Assembly: GCA_964620555.1 (NCBI GenBank)
Contig: CAZUGZ010000005.1
Location: 1 to 64,000 of the forward strand
Length of the DNA: 64,000 nt
Reading direction: 5' to 3'
Origin: JAPOQD01 sp964620555
GTDB lineage: Bacteria > Pseudomonadota > Gammaproteobacteria > Pseudomonadales > Halieaceae
Part shown: positions 50,305-59,203 of the stretch, piece after piece
Layout of the letters: every line of letters begins with the position of its first letter
How positions within the stretch are numbered: the first letter of the stretch is position 1
Notes under the pieces: model-generated
The model's database searches: none
Told to the model about the DNA's origin: nothing
What the model saw: the letters and a program-made list of their open reading frames with translations, nothing else
Made by a program: the position numbers and the translations under genes

Positions 50305-51552
50305 ATGGCCAAGAGATTAAGATTGCAGTACAAACTCTATTTGATCTATATGCTGCTAGTGGGCATAGGGTTGCGGCTGCAGTCCTGGCTTGGCAAGCAT
50401 CTGGTCGCGCCCGCTGGGCCGGGGGAGCTACCGTTCAGCCGCGATCACATCACCGCCTCCTGGGTACAGGCTGCGTTGCAGGCTGAATACCCAGGGGCCA
50501 CGGTAAAACAGATCATCATCGATGACATTCATGAGGGCACTACATCACACAATACTCTCAAACTGGTTGGCGATGACTCGAAAGCCAACAGTCCTTTGCC
50601 GAAATCATTGTTCTATAAAGCACCCGAGAGCTGGAAGTCTCGACTCGCCGTGGGCTTGGCAGGGCTGATCAAGGTGGAACACGATTTTTTCGGCCTAGCA
50701 GCGCCGCATTTGACCGGGATCGAGATACCCGAGTGCCACTTTACGGGTTATGCTCCTTCACGTCTCTACGGAGCGCAGCTGATGAACGACCTCAAAGGCG
50801 AGGGTGCGCATTGGTGCGAAGCAGACCAGTCCTTCGATTTTGCCCAGTGTCAGCAGTTTCTCAAGAGTATCGCTAACCTTCACGCCAGATTCTGGGTCGC
50901 AACACCGCTCTACTGGGAGCTAGCCAGCCAGTTTCCCGATAACCTCAGTTGCGGATTTCAACGGGGATACCGCCGCGCCGGATTGAGGGATATCGATCGC
51001 GGGGTTGCCATGACCCGGGGGAAAGAGTTACCAGAATCGCTGGCAGCGCGTATTGACGAAACCTGGCCCGCGTATTGGAAGGTGATGACGATCAATACTC
51101 GCCACCCGGTACAGACCCTAATTCATGGCGATCTTCACCTTCGCAATCTTTACTGGACTTCCGACAACAAGCCCGGACTCAGCGATTTCCAGATGGCCAG
51201 GCTATGTCATCCGGCGATGGATGTCGGCAATTTCCTGTTTGCCAATCTCGAGCCACAGGACAGGCGTGAGTGGGAGCAGGACCTTATTCGTTACTATCTG
51301 GAGCGGCTACGCTTACAGGGCGTTGAGGTTGTGCCGGACTTCGATGACTTTTGGAAAATTTACTGCCTGCAGCCGGTATATTATTTCCGCATGTGGATTC
51401 AGACACTGGGATATACGGCGGTATACCCGGATATGCAGCCGGCCAGTGCTTGCCGTCTGTTTATTCGTCGCGTCAGTACTTCGATGATGGAGCTCGAAAC
51501 GTTGGAAAAGCTGCATCACTTTTGCGATTCACATCTAAGCACTGATCTTTAG
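50305..51552 (+). CDS. APH/ecdysteroid-kinase-like phosphotransferase
   Basis: A 415-aa protein of the aminoglycoside phosphotransferase fold, closest to the ecdysteroid-22-kinase/CHK group. The catalytic loop is TLIHGDLHLRNLYW (about residue 272) and the metal motif LSDFQMARLCHPAMDVGNFL has DFQ, as in EcKinases, instead of DFE/DWE. The N-terminus has a short hydrophobic stretch (LYLIYMLLVGIGL) that may be a membrane anchor. ATG 50305 has GAAAGAGAG upstream. It probably phosphorylates a hydroxyl of a small hydrophobic molecule. Its 3' end overlaps the convergent iron-ADH by 18 bases. Confidence 0.75.
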   Translation: MAKRLRLQYKLYLIYMLLVGIGLRLQSWLGKHLVAPAGPGELPFSRDHITASWVQAALQAEYPGATVKQIIIDDIHEGTTSHNTLKLVGDDSKANSPLPKSLFYKAPESWKSRLAVGLAGLIKVEHDFFGLAAPHLTGIEIPECHFTGYAPSRLYGAQLMNDLKGEGAHWCEADQSFDFAQCQQFLKSIANLHARFWVATPLYWELASQFPDNLSCGFQRGYRRAGLRDIDRGVAMTRGKELPESLAARIDETWPAYWKVMTINTRHPVQTLIHGDLHLRNLYWTSDNKPGLSDFQMARLCHPAMDVGNFLFANLEPQDRREWEQDLIRYYLERLRLQGVEVVPDFDDFWKIYCLQPVYYFRMWIQTLGYTAVYPDMQPASACRLFIRRVSTSMMELETLEKLHHFCDSHLSTDL

Positions 51553-52740
51553 AATCAACCCTTCACATTCCTGCCGGGTCAGGTATCTTGGCGGTGCATA
51601 ATTGATATGACATTCCTTTAGCGCTGCCTTTGCCAGATCAGTCACGTCCTCGGTCTGAATCACATCCAGTGTCTCGGGAACGTCCAGCTCCCGCAATAGC
51701 GCCGTTACGGCGGAAACGGTTTCGCAAGCCAATTCGGTCTCTGAATCCTCGAAATTACCCAGCCCAACATGGCGTGCGATTTCCGCCAGACGGTACTCCG
51801 ACGTGGTGCGGGAGGCTTCCAGTACGTGGGGCAAAACCACAGCGTTAGCCAGGCCATGGGGTACGTGATAATTTTCTCCGAGCCGATGGGCAATGGCATG
51901 TACGTAGCCGACCAGCGGCGTAAAGCAGGCGAGTCCAGCGTAGGTTGAAGCGACGGCCATGTTCATTCTTGCGTTACGATCCTGGCCGTTTTTGTAGGCT
52001 AGTGGCAGCGACTCAAAAATCAGCTTAATGGCCAAGAGTGCGTAGCGATCAGTTTCCGGCGTAGCCCTGCGTGAGATGTAAGCCTCAATGGCGTGAGTTA
52101 GGGCATCCACGCCGCTGGCAGCAGTCACGGACGGTGGCATGCTGGCCATCAAATTTGGATCGAGGGCTGCTGCCAGAGGCATATGGCGGCTACCGCCGAT
52201 CCCGCCCTTGTGCTGCCTGACAGGGTCGGTCAGGACAGCGCCGGGAGAGACCTCGGAACCCGTACCTGAGGTGGTAGGTATAACGAACAGGGGGGCAGGC
52301 CATTTTTTGCACTTGTTCAGGCCAACCAATTCGCTGATATCTTTAGGATTTGTCATGCAGGCTGCAATGCCCTTGGCGCAGTCCATACTGGAACCGCCGC
52401 CAATAGCGAGCACTGAGTCACATTCGTTTGTGCGCGCAATTTCGACACCGGCTCTGACGTGATCAAATGTTGGATCTGGGTCTACCTCATCGTAGGTTGT
52501 GGTAACGACTCCCAGGCTCTCCAGGCGTGAGGAAGTCGGCTCTACCAGGCCAATCTCAGTCAGTATTCGATCCGACACTAGTAGAGTCCTCTTACTCCCC
52601 ACGCCGGCGACATAGTCACATAGTTGGCTGCTACTGTTTTCTCCGCAGAACAGGAGGGGTTGTCGACGCGTCATTCGGGCCAGTACTGGTGCAAGCAGCA
52701 GTGCGTAGCACTTTAAAAAGATTTGCTTTATGTAAAGCAT
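51535..52740 (-). CDS. Iron-containing (type III) alcohol dehydrogenase
   Basis: A 401-aa Fe-ADH from ATG 52740 (GGGGGA upstream). GGGSSMDCAKG is the NAD loop, PTTSGTGSEVSPGAVLTD is the family signature, metal ligands are in DALTHAIEAY and GYVHAIAHRLGENYHVPHG. The first 30 residues (LYIKQIFLKCYALLLAPVLARM) are hydrophobic-basic and unusual for this family, possibly a peripheral membrane anchor. It lies last in a minus-strand run with a kinase-like gene and a Tat-exported FAD oxidoreductase. It interconverts alcohols and aldehydes or ketones; the substrate is unknown. Confidence 0.88.
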   Translation of the reverse strand: MLYIKQIFLKCYALLLAPVLARMTRRQPLLFCGENSSSQLCDYVAGVGSKRTLLVSDRILTEIGLVEPTSSRLESLGVVTTTYDEVDPDPTFDHVRAGVEIARTNECDSVLAIGGGSSMDCAKGIAACMTNPKDISELVGLNKCKKWPAPLFVIPTTSGTGSEVSPGAVLTDPVRQHKGGIGGSRHMPLAAALDPNLMASMPPSVTAASGVDALTHAIEAYISRRATPETDRYALLAIKLIFESLPLAYKNGQDRNARMNMAVASTYAGLACFTPLVGYVHAIAHRLGENYHVPHGLANAVVLPHVLEASRTTSEYRLAEIARHVGLGNFEDSETELACETVSAVTALLRELDVPETLDVIQTEDVTDLAKAALKECHINYAPPRYLTRQECEGLILKISA

Positions 52741-52789
52741 GTCTCGTCCCCCTGTTGATATGAGGTACGGGCCGTTCGGTATGGACGCA

Positions 52790-54175
52790 TCACATTCTTT
52801 GCAGCGGAACCAGCGAGCTGAATCCGCTGAAATCCTGGATGGGCGCCTGTAGGAACTCCATGCGGCACTCAATCCTGTGCAGCACGCGTATCGTATCTTC
52901 CAGTTGGTGTTCCGGGTCTCGCTCGACCTGCTCTTCGAGGGCAGCAAGAGCATTGTGCTCTGAGCTGAAGGCCCGGCCCAGCAAAATTTCCAGGTCTGAA
53001 ATGTTCTGTCTCACCAATTCTGGTCCGATGCTTGCGCTCAGTTCCGCAGCCTCAGCGACGGCGAGTGTGCAGTTCAGCATATAGCGATCAGGTTCAATGG
53101 CACGTGGAACGTGGTATTGGCGCAGTTCCTCCGTGAGCAGGCGGCCAAAACGGTGAAGGCGATGGCTGCGCTCTGCTGGTCGGGCAGGTATTTCAAGTTC
53201 AAAGTCGTAAAATTCGGCCAGTGCCTCCAGCAAACCGCGCCTGTGGATTGGTGTACAGCTGTTTATCAAGTTGACGTCTGCAAGCATCACTGGGTTGGGT
53301 CTAATCTTTTGCGGGTAGAAGAGCATTGGCGATACCGTCATGCCCACCACCGTCCAGTACGAGAGTGACTGCTTGTCGAGCTCACGGTTGGTTTGCTGCG
53401 CCCAATGACGAATGTGTCCTGGGAGATCCGGTATGGGATAGCACATGTTGCGCAAACGCATTAAACCGATGTCCTGCATGGCATCGCCGACATAGCAGTA
53501 TTCGAGGTCAAAAAGCGATTTCAGCTCGCCATTGTCGAATATGAATTGGTCTGGACCAATGTCACCGCTGGTCAGTGAATATTTGTTTGCGGGGCGGGGA
53601 GGATGGGCTGCCAGCCACCATTGAGCCAGTGTAAACAGGGGCTCAGGATCTTCCTTGTGCGGGGAGGCGTCAAATGACTGTTGCGCCCAGTTCACCATCA
53701 TGTGTACCGCACTCTCGTAATCCTCGTTAACGGGGAGATTGTCCGGCAAATCGAGCAGGGTGTAGTCGAGGTTATGCATTACCGCGACGTTTTCTATGTA
53801 TTGCCGGAATATCTGTTGTTGCAATTCCTTGCTCTCCACTCCGGTAATGGCAAAGTCGCCCTTGACGTTCTCCATCAAGATCCAGCCGCCCCCGGGCTCG
53901 TAGCCATAATAAGTGGGCACCTTTACCTTCGTGTTCTGCAGGGCCTTGATGAATCCCGCTTCCATGCGAAGTCGCTCGCGGCTGGCAGCCTCGTCCTCGG
54001 TGACCCCGGCTGCACGAAACCCCCGGAGATAACACTTTTGGACTGTAGAATCCTTTTGTTCGATATCCAGGAACCAGGTGGGACGCCACCGGGACATCTG
54101 TTCGCGGTGAACAATCTTGCCGCCCATCACGGACTCTGCCCATGCAAATGCGGCTCTCGGGTCTCGTTCGGGCAT
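52790..54175 (-). CDS. APH-fold phosphotransferase-like protein
   Basis: A 461-aa APH-fold protein. The ATP-side N-lobe is near YLRGFRAAG and the hinge at WILMENVKGDFA; the catalytic loop is LTSGDIGPDQFIFD, where the usual His-Gly-Asp reads Ser-Gly-Asp, with metal motif FDLEYCYVGDAMQDIG. The extra C-terminal 150 residues with repeated helices are unusual. The start at 54175 follows immediately after the TAG of the FAD oxidoreductase, with its ribosome site (GAGGAG) inside that gene's last codons. It may phosphorylate an alcohol intermediate or bind a ligand; activity is uncertain because of the altered loop. Confidence 0.7.
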   Translation of the reverse strand: MPERDPRAAFAWAESVMGGKIVHREQMSRWRPTWFLDIEQKDSTVQKCYLRGFRAAGVTEDEAASRERLRMEAGFIKALQNTKVKVPTYYGYEPGGGWILMENVKGDFAITGVESKELQQQIFRQYIENVAVMHNLDYTLLDLPDNLPVNEDYESAVHMMVNWAQQSFDASPHKEDPEPLFTLAQWWLAAHPPRPANKYSLTSGDIGPDQFIFDNGELKSLFDLEYCYVGDAMQDIGLMRLRNMCYPIPDLPGHIRHWAQQTNRELDKQSLSYWTVVGMTVSPMLFYPQKIRPNPVMLADVNLINSCTPIHRRGLLEALAEFYDFELEIPARPAERSHRLHRFGRLLTEELRQYHVPRAIEPDRYMLNCTLAVAEAAELSASIGPELVRQNISDLEILLGRAFSSEHNALAALEEQVERDPEHQLEDTIRVLHRIECRMEFLQAPIQDFSGFSSLVPLQRM

Positions 54176-56095
54176 CTAAGTTTGCTCCTCAACGGCGCGC
54201 CATGCCGCATCCCAGGCGGCATTCATAAATGGCTTGGCCTCAGAGTCCGAGTTGGCAATGGAAATCCGCCCGAATTGCGCTCTGCCAATCTCGTGGGGTG
54301 CCTCGCCCTCCGGCCAATCCGGATCATCCAGTGCCAGATAATCATAAGCGTAGCCGTGAGGGATGCGGTTCACCGTGATTGCGAGAATCTCAGTTTCATG
54401 TCTGAAGCCCTGCGCGCCAAGCATAGCCTGCAATTGATCCCGGACCTGCTGTTCATACTCTGCAAATGTTGTTGTATAGATCTTGTGCTGTCCAAACCGG
54501 AGCAAATCGCGCGATCTTGAACCTTTTTCCGTGGTGGTGATTGGGGATGACATCATTAAAACCGCCATGGGATCATCCGGGTCTCTCGGGGGCTGGTAAC
54601 CGCTTACCGCCATGGTGGGTGCTGCGCTGACCATCTGGAAGGGATCCTCTGGGCATTGGAACAATGTCGCTCCAAGTTTCGAGAAAGCGTGGCCATTCTC
54701 CAGCAGGACATTGGCATAGACAAAGGGTACCTTGACGCCATAGCTTAGTCCTTCTTTTTGCACATCAGGCATTTGCGGGCATAGATGTGGTATCAAGCCG
54801 TTGTAGCAGGCGAGGATACAGGAGTCTGCCGTTATGCGTAGCGGCTCACCCTTCTGAACGTAGTCCACTTCTACCTTGTCGTCATCGCGCTCCCGCACAC
54901 CGACCACCGTACTGTTTAACCGTAGGCGGGTTGCGTGGTTCTCCTTGTCCAGCGCGGCATAGTTAAACCTAGCAATCGCAACGTCCTCGACACCTTTCAT
55001 ATCGGGCGCCACAGCGGGTATCAGTTGCTGTACCAGCAGTCGAGCGACGGAGGCATTACCGTCCGGGAACATGCGCACCTCCAAAAACTGACTAGCCAAT
55101 GGCATAGTCAGTGAATCGGCTAGTCCCCCTAGCCAGCCCATGGCGCGAAGGCCAGCGGCCCCGGCGCCCACGGCTTCAAGCACACTTAGGTTCCATCCGG
55201 ACAGGCCTTTATAGATTAGCAGCATGCAGTTCAGGATTGGCAGCGTCTCTTCTGCCAGGCCTACGCGCTCAACCAGGAACTGGTTGTAACTCACTGATCT
55301 GGCGTAGGCGTATTTCTCTCGCAGGGACAGGTCATCGAGAAAGTCGCGTTCACCACCGATAAAGGCAATTAATCTGTCCTGTTCAATTTTTGGTATGGGG
55401 AGGGCTTGCAGCGCTTCGCGATAACCGTCTGCGGCGTGCACGAATTTGATCCAGTTACCACCCACCAGAACATGGCCATCAGGCCCCGGCAGTAGCATGC
55501 CGTTATCCGCATCAAGCTTACCGGCGCTTGCGTAGTGATCTGGTGTATTGGCATCCATCGCGTCGAGGGTGGCCTGGTTTATGCCGAGTGCTTCCAATAA
55601 CTTGGTAGAGGTATCGCTGTAGAATCCTGGGTTTTCCAGATTCTGGGCGCCGCCCAGACTGAGCATCATTCTCCCCTCGTGGTGGAATTCGTTACGCTTG
55701 GCATGGCCGCCGAAGTCGTCGTGGTTGTCCAGGATCAGAATACGTACTTTGGAGCCCATCTTCTTCCGGTAATACCACGCGGCAGCGAGGCCGCTCATAC
55801 CGGCTCCGACCACAACCAGGTCATAGTGTTCGCTTAAAGAGCCGTATTGCGCCGGCTTGTCTCCGTGCCAGGCCAGGGCATGAGCCACCTCGAAGGAGCC
55901 CTCATGGCTGCCACGCATGCCCGTCAGGGTAGGGGGGTAGTAGATGGATGGATCTGGCGGCTTGAAGCTGATCGCATCCGTCGGCGTAAACCGAACCGTA
56001 GAGCCCTCTTCGCCATCGCAGGCATACAACAGAAGGCCTCCCGTGCCTATTGCTACGCCGTTCAGGAAATCCCGGCGTGTTACCCTAGTTGCCAT
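54176..56095 (-). CDS. FAD-dependent oxidoreductase with Tat/lipoprotein-like signal
   Basis: A 639-aa flavoprotein. TRRDFLNG (Arg7-Arg8) is a Tat motif, and LLLYAC has Cys26 in a lipobox-like setting, so export and possible lipid anchoring are likely. VVVGAGMSGLAAAWYYRKK is the FAD dinucleotide loop, followed by LDNHDDFGGHAKRNEF. The C-terminal FAD part is around AKPFMNAAWDAAW. It resembles spermidine-dehydrogenase-like NAD(P)/FAD oxidoreductases. It heads an operon with kinase-like and iron-ADH genes. A relic of its C-terminus lies at 49908, so a second copy once existed. Confidence 0.85.
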   Translation of the reverse strand: MATRVTRRDFLNGVAIGTGGLLLYACDGEEGSTVRFTPTDAISFKPPDPSIYYPPTLTGMRGSHEGSFEVAHALAWHGDKPAQYGSLSEHYDLVVVGAGMSGLAAAWYYRKKMGSKVRILILDNHDDFGGHAKRNEFHHEGRMMLSLGGAQNLENPGFYSDTSTKLLEALGINQATLDAMDANTPDHYASAGKLDADNGMLLPGPDGHVLVGGNWIKFVHAADGYREALQALPIPKIEQDRLIAFIGGERDFLDDLSLREKYAYARSVSYNQFLVERVGLAEETLPILNCMLLIYKGLSGWNLSVLEAVGAGAAGLRAMGWLGGLADSLTMPLASQFLEVRMFPDGNASVARLLVQQLIPAVAPDMKGVEDVAIARFNYAALDKENHATRLRLNSTVVGVRERDDDKVEVDYVQKGEPLRITADSCILACYNGLIPHLCPQMPDVQKEGLSYGVKVPFVYANVLLENGHAFSKLGATLFQCPEDPFQMVSAAPTMAVSGYQPPRDPDDPMAVLMMSSPITTTEKGSRSRDLLRFGQHKIYTTTFAEYEQQVRDQLQAMLGAQGFRHETEILAITVNRIPHGYAYDYLALDDPDWPEGEAPHEIGRAQFGRISIANSDSEAKPFMNAAWDAAWRAVEEQT

Positions 56096-56160
56096 GGCCT
56101 TCTCCTCACAAAGCTAATTCAACCAGATTGACCAGTGTAACGAGCAGCGCTCAAACATCA

Positions 56161-56424
56161 GCTTCGATGTGGACGGCACCAGCCATTGCGCAGTTCGTTG
56201 AAGGTTTTGGGCTCCAGGCCGTACTCCTACCGGCGTCGTCCAACGACTGCATTCAATGCCAGTTTGGGAGCGCGCTTGCCATCGAATTCCCAGGCATCGA
56301 TGCCGTCGCGGCAGACCACTTTGGGCATCTGGTCTTTATATTTGCCGTTGTAGTTATCGAAAATTGTCGGGGGTTCACAGATATGATCATCGGTGCTGAT
56401 CAAAATCATGTCTTCCATTTTCAT
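56161..56424 (-). pseudogene. Amidohydrolase N-terminal relic (paralogue of 4045)
   Basis: From ATG 56424 the frame reads MKMEDMILISTDDHICEPP and on to LNAVVGRR. It matches the start of the amidohydrolase at 4045 with only a few changes over 60 residues. A TAG then interrupts (near 56227), after which EYGLEPKTFNELRNG can still be read before a small deletion breaks the frame. The barrel core and remaining metal ligands are missing. The AGTATACT palindrome (site 10) remains 46 bases upstream of the ATG. Confidence 0.85.
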
Positions 56425-56468
56425 AACCGTTCCCCTACTCATGGACGTAATGTGCAACTGATTGGTTA

Positions 56469-56478
56469 TAGTATACTA
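56469..56478. promoter_or_regulatory. AGTATACT palindrome, site 10
   Basis: TTATAGTATACTAATATAG, core 56471-56476, the best match to the consensus TAGTATACTA, upstream of the amidohydrolase relic (minus). The convergent vWA gene ends nearby at 56529. Confidence 0.6.
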
Positions 56479-56528
56479 ATATAGTTTTAATGTACAGGAA
56501 GAGAATTGGGCCAGATCAATCAACCCGA

Positions 56529-58316
56529 CTACGCGCGATTGGCAGCCCGTGCGCTCTTTTCAGTGATTTTCAACGCGGTGTTGACCAGCCGTTGCAGCCT
56601 GCCGGGCAGGTCATTGACGCGCTGGCAGTGCAGGTAGGTGGAGTTACCGAAGGTTCTTTCCAGGCTGTCGTCGCTCTGTTCGCTGCCGATGCTGATGCAA
56701 ACGCAGGCCACACCCTGCTCGCGGGCCTCGGATAGCGCTTTGGCGACGTCGGCCTCGGCATGCCTGCCCTCGTACTCGTCGTCATAGGCAAATCCGTCGC
56801 TGAATACCATCAACAGTCGGTGCGTATGGTATTTCTCCTGTTGCAACCGAAAGCTGGCATGGCGGATCGCGGCCCCGAGGCGGGTCAGGCCCGAGGGCTG
56901 CAGGCCGGCGAAGCGCTCTTCGACAAGTGCGCCCTCCGCGTCGTCAAATGCCTTTAGCCGAAGCAGGCGGGTGATACCCCGGCCCCAGGAGTGGAAAGCG
57001 TACACCGCCACCCGGTCACCGAAGTAACACAGGGCCTTGGAAATCAGGCGTGCAGCGTGTATCTGCTGGCCGAAGATGGTTTTCCCGTCCGGCAGTTTAT
57101 CTCCGGTGGACCTGGAGATATCCACCAGCATGGCAGCGCTCAGGTCGCGCCGGGTGCGCTGCGAGTTACAGTAGATGTTTTCCTCGTGTGAGTGACCGGC
57201 AGCGCGGTCCACCAGGTGCTCTACCAGTGCATCCACGTCGATATCGTCCCCGGAGGGTTGCCGGCGGTGATTTTCAAACTCGACTCCCACCTTGAACAGC
57301 TGCTGTGCCAGTGTATGCATCGAGACCTCGCAGGCTTCCAGCCGCTTGTCCACGTCCGCCGGGGCCTCGATTTCATTCACACTGACCCAATCGTCCACGT
57401 AGCAGTCCTTGCCCTCATGCCACTCGGGGTATTTCCAGTCAGTCTGCTGGCGGAGCAAAGGCAGTCGCTCGTCGATATCGCTCATCTGCAGTGAGCTGTC
57501 GGTGATTTCCAGGTTCTCTCCCGAGGCCTGCTGTGCGCTGCCTCCGCCGTGGGCACCGCCACTGCCGTCGTTGTTTTCCTCGCCGGCGCCGCCCCGGCCC
57601 ATGCCGAGAATCTGTTGCAGCATATCCGTGAACCAGTTCGCACTGGCCAGAGGGCTGCTGAACAGGCGCATGACCTTGGTACCCGAGGCGTCAAGCTCCT
57701 CGCCTTCTTCGTGCTCATCGATCTGATTGATGCGGAAGCTTTTCAACTGGTCGGCGGCCGTACTGCTGGAACCGGCACCACCAGCCTTGAGCATGCGCCG
57801 CGGACGTAGCACACCCAACCAGGTTTCCGCGGGGTTCACATGGTTGCGATGGTCCCGGGCTGTCTCCAGAGACTCTGCAGCGCTGGCGCTGCTGTTCACA
57901 GGCAGTGGAATGGCTTGGAGCACTGCCTCGGGTAGCAGCGTTTCGCAGCCGCGCAGGGCTCGCGGCAGCTCCAGGCTAAAGAACCGCGCCACAACTGAAG
58001 GGCGCAGGCTGATGGCCTTGACCCACTGCTGGTCGAGACTGCCGGCGCCAATCAGGGCCGCGTGGGCCACTGCCACGGCCGTGCATTGGGCAGGAGGTAA
58101 ACCCGGATCCAGGAAGATCTGCTGGCCGTCGGTATAGCTCGGTTCAGGGTTGGCCAGAACCGAGATTTTCAGCTGTCGACCAGCGACTCCGGAGGCCAGG
58201 AACGGCAGCCCGGCTATGGACTGCTGTGTTGTGGCTTCTTCGCCTTCGCGAAATGCGAAAACCTCGCGCCAGTTCACCGGGCCTTTGGTGGCGGCGGGGA
58301 CAAGGGACTCAGGCAC
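56529..58316 (-). CDS. NorD/CbbO-type von Willebrand factor A protein
   Basis: A 595-aa protein with a C-terminal vWA domain. LVDISRSTGD (about residue 420) is the MIDAS start, VFSDGFAYDDEYEG the later metal segment. The N-terminal 400 residues include a low-complexity Gly/Ser/Glu stretch (GMGRGGAGEENNDGSGGAHG). It begins with GTG overlapping the MoxR stop by eight bases, so the two are co-translated. NorD/CbbO proteins work with a MoxR/CbbQ AAA+ ring to activate metalloenzymes such as nitric oxide reductase or Rubisco; neither target is present here, so the client is unknown. Confidence 0.88.
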   Translation of the reverse strand: MPESLVPAATKGPVNWREVFAFREGEEATTQQSIAGLPFLASGVAGRQLKISVLANPEPSYTDGQQIFLDPGLPPAQCTAVAVAHAALIGAGSLDQQWVKAISLRPSVVARFFSLELPRALRGCETLLPEAVLQAIPLPVNSSASAAESLETARDHRNHVNPAETWLGVLRPRRMLKAGGAGSSSTAADQLKSFRINQIDEHEEGEELDASGTKVMRLFSSPLASANWFTDMLQQILGMGRGGAGEENNDGSGGAHGGGSAQQASGENLEITDSSLQMSDIDERLPLLRQQTDWKYPEWHEGKDCYVDDWVSVNEIEAPADVDKRLEACEVSMHTLAQQLFKVGVEFENHRRQPSGDDIDVDALVEHLVDRAAGHSHEENIYCNSQRTRRDLSAAMLVDISRSTGDKLPDGKTIFGQQIHAARLISKALCYFGDRVAVYAFHSWGRGITRLLRLKAFDDAEGALVEERFAGLQPSGLTRLGAAIRHASFRLQQEKYHTHRLLMVFSDGFAYDDEYEGRHAEADVAKALSEAREQGVACVCISIGSEQSDDSLERTFGNSTYLHCQRVNDLPGRLQRLVNTALKITEKSARAANRA

Positions 58317-59088
58317 CCAGGTACTCTTCTATCAGAGCGGTAAGGCCCTGGATGACTTCCGGGTCATCACTGAGTGCACTGGCCATCGCCGCAACGCCGG
58401 CATCCCGGGGAGACATGCCCCCCTTGACCAGTTTTCCGGTGGCCACCAATGCGCGCGTGGAGGCAACTTCGGACAGGCCCGGGGCGTCCAACCGGCGCAT
58501 CACGGCCGCCAGGCGCACGAGTTTGTCGGCCAGTTCCTGCTCAATGTCATAGATGTCTTTTAGTACCCTGCTCTCCACTTCTGCCGGAGGAAAATCGAAA
58601 TCCATGGCTACCATGCGCTGCCGCGTGGAAGCCTTGAGATCTTTCAACAGTGTCTGGTAGCCGGGGTTGTAGGACAATACAATCATGAACTCGGGCGGGG
58701 CCTTCAGGCTCTGCCCGAGACGCTCGATATTCAGCTCCCGGCGGTGGTCGGTGAGCGGGTGCAGTACCACCACGGTGTCGGAGCGGGCTTCTACCACTTC
58801 GTCCAGGTAACAGATGGCGCCCTGTTTCACCGCTTCGGTCAGCGGCCCATCTTGCCAGACGGTTTCATTACCCTTCAGAATATAACGGCCCACCAGATCG
58901 GCGGCCGTCAGATCTTCGTGGCAGGCCACGGTGATAAGCGGACGACCCAGTTGCTGTGCCATGTGCTCTATAAAGCGGGATTTGCCCACGCCCGTGGGGC
59001 CTTTCAGGAACACGGCCAGTTGTTGCATGTAGGCAGCGGAAAAGAGGGCTTCCTCATTGGCGACGGGGATATAGAAGGGAGTGCTCAT
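58309..59088 (-). CDS. MoxR/CbbQ/NorQ-type AAA+ ATPase
   Basis: A 259-aa AAA+ ATPase. Walker A GPTGVGKS is at residues 30-37, Walker B in AICYLDEV (D96, E97), sensor region IVLSYNPGYQ and an Arg finger in STRQRMV. The C-terminal lid matches CbbQ/NorQ. It pairs with the vWA protein downstream by an eight-base overlap; such pairs remodel clients using the MIDAS as adaptor. AGTATACT site 11 lies about 50 bases upstream, which ties this chaperone to the catabolic regulon. Confidence 0.93.
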   Translation of the reverse strand: MSTPFYIPVANEEALFSAAYMQQLAVFLKGPTGVGKSRFIEHMAQQLGRPLITVACHEDLTAADLVGRYILKGNETVWQDGPLTEAVKQGAICYLDEVVEARSDTVVVLHPLTDHRRELNIERLGQSLKAPPEFMIVLSYNPGYQTLLKDLKASTRQRMVAMDFDFPPAEVESRVLKDIYDIEQELADKLVRLAAVMRRLDAPGLSEVASTRALVATGKLVKGGMSPRDAGVAAMASALSDDPEVIQGLTALIEEYLGA

Positions 59089-59136
59089 GGACTATCTGTT
59101 TTGACTTTCATTAAATCGACCGTATCTGGTTTATTT

Positions 59137-59146
59137 TAGTATACTA
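59137..59146. promoter_or_regulatory. AGTATACT palindrome, site 11
   Basis: TTTTAGTATACTATAATAC, core 59139-59144, 50 bases upstream of the MoxR-type gene (minus). It fits TAGTATACTA exactly. Confidence 0.6.
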
Positions 59147-59203
59147 TAATACTGGCCGAGGGGCGATCAAGCTGAGGTTGAGCGGATCGCCTTCATCAGG
59201 CCT

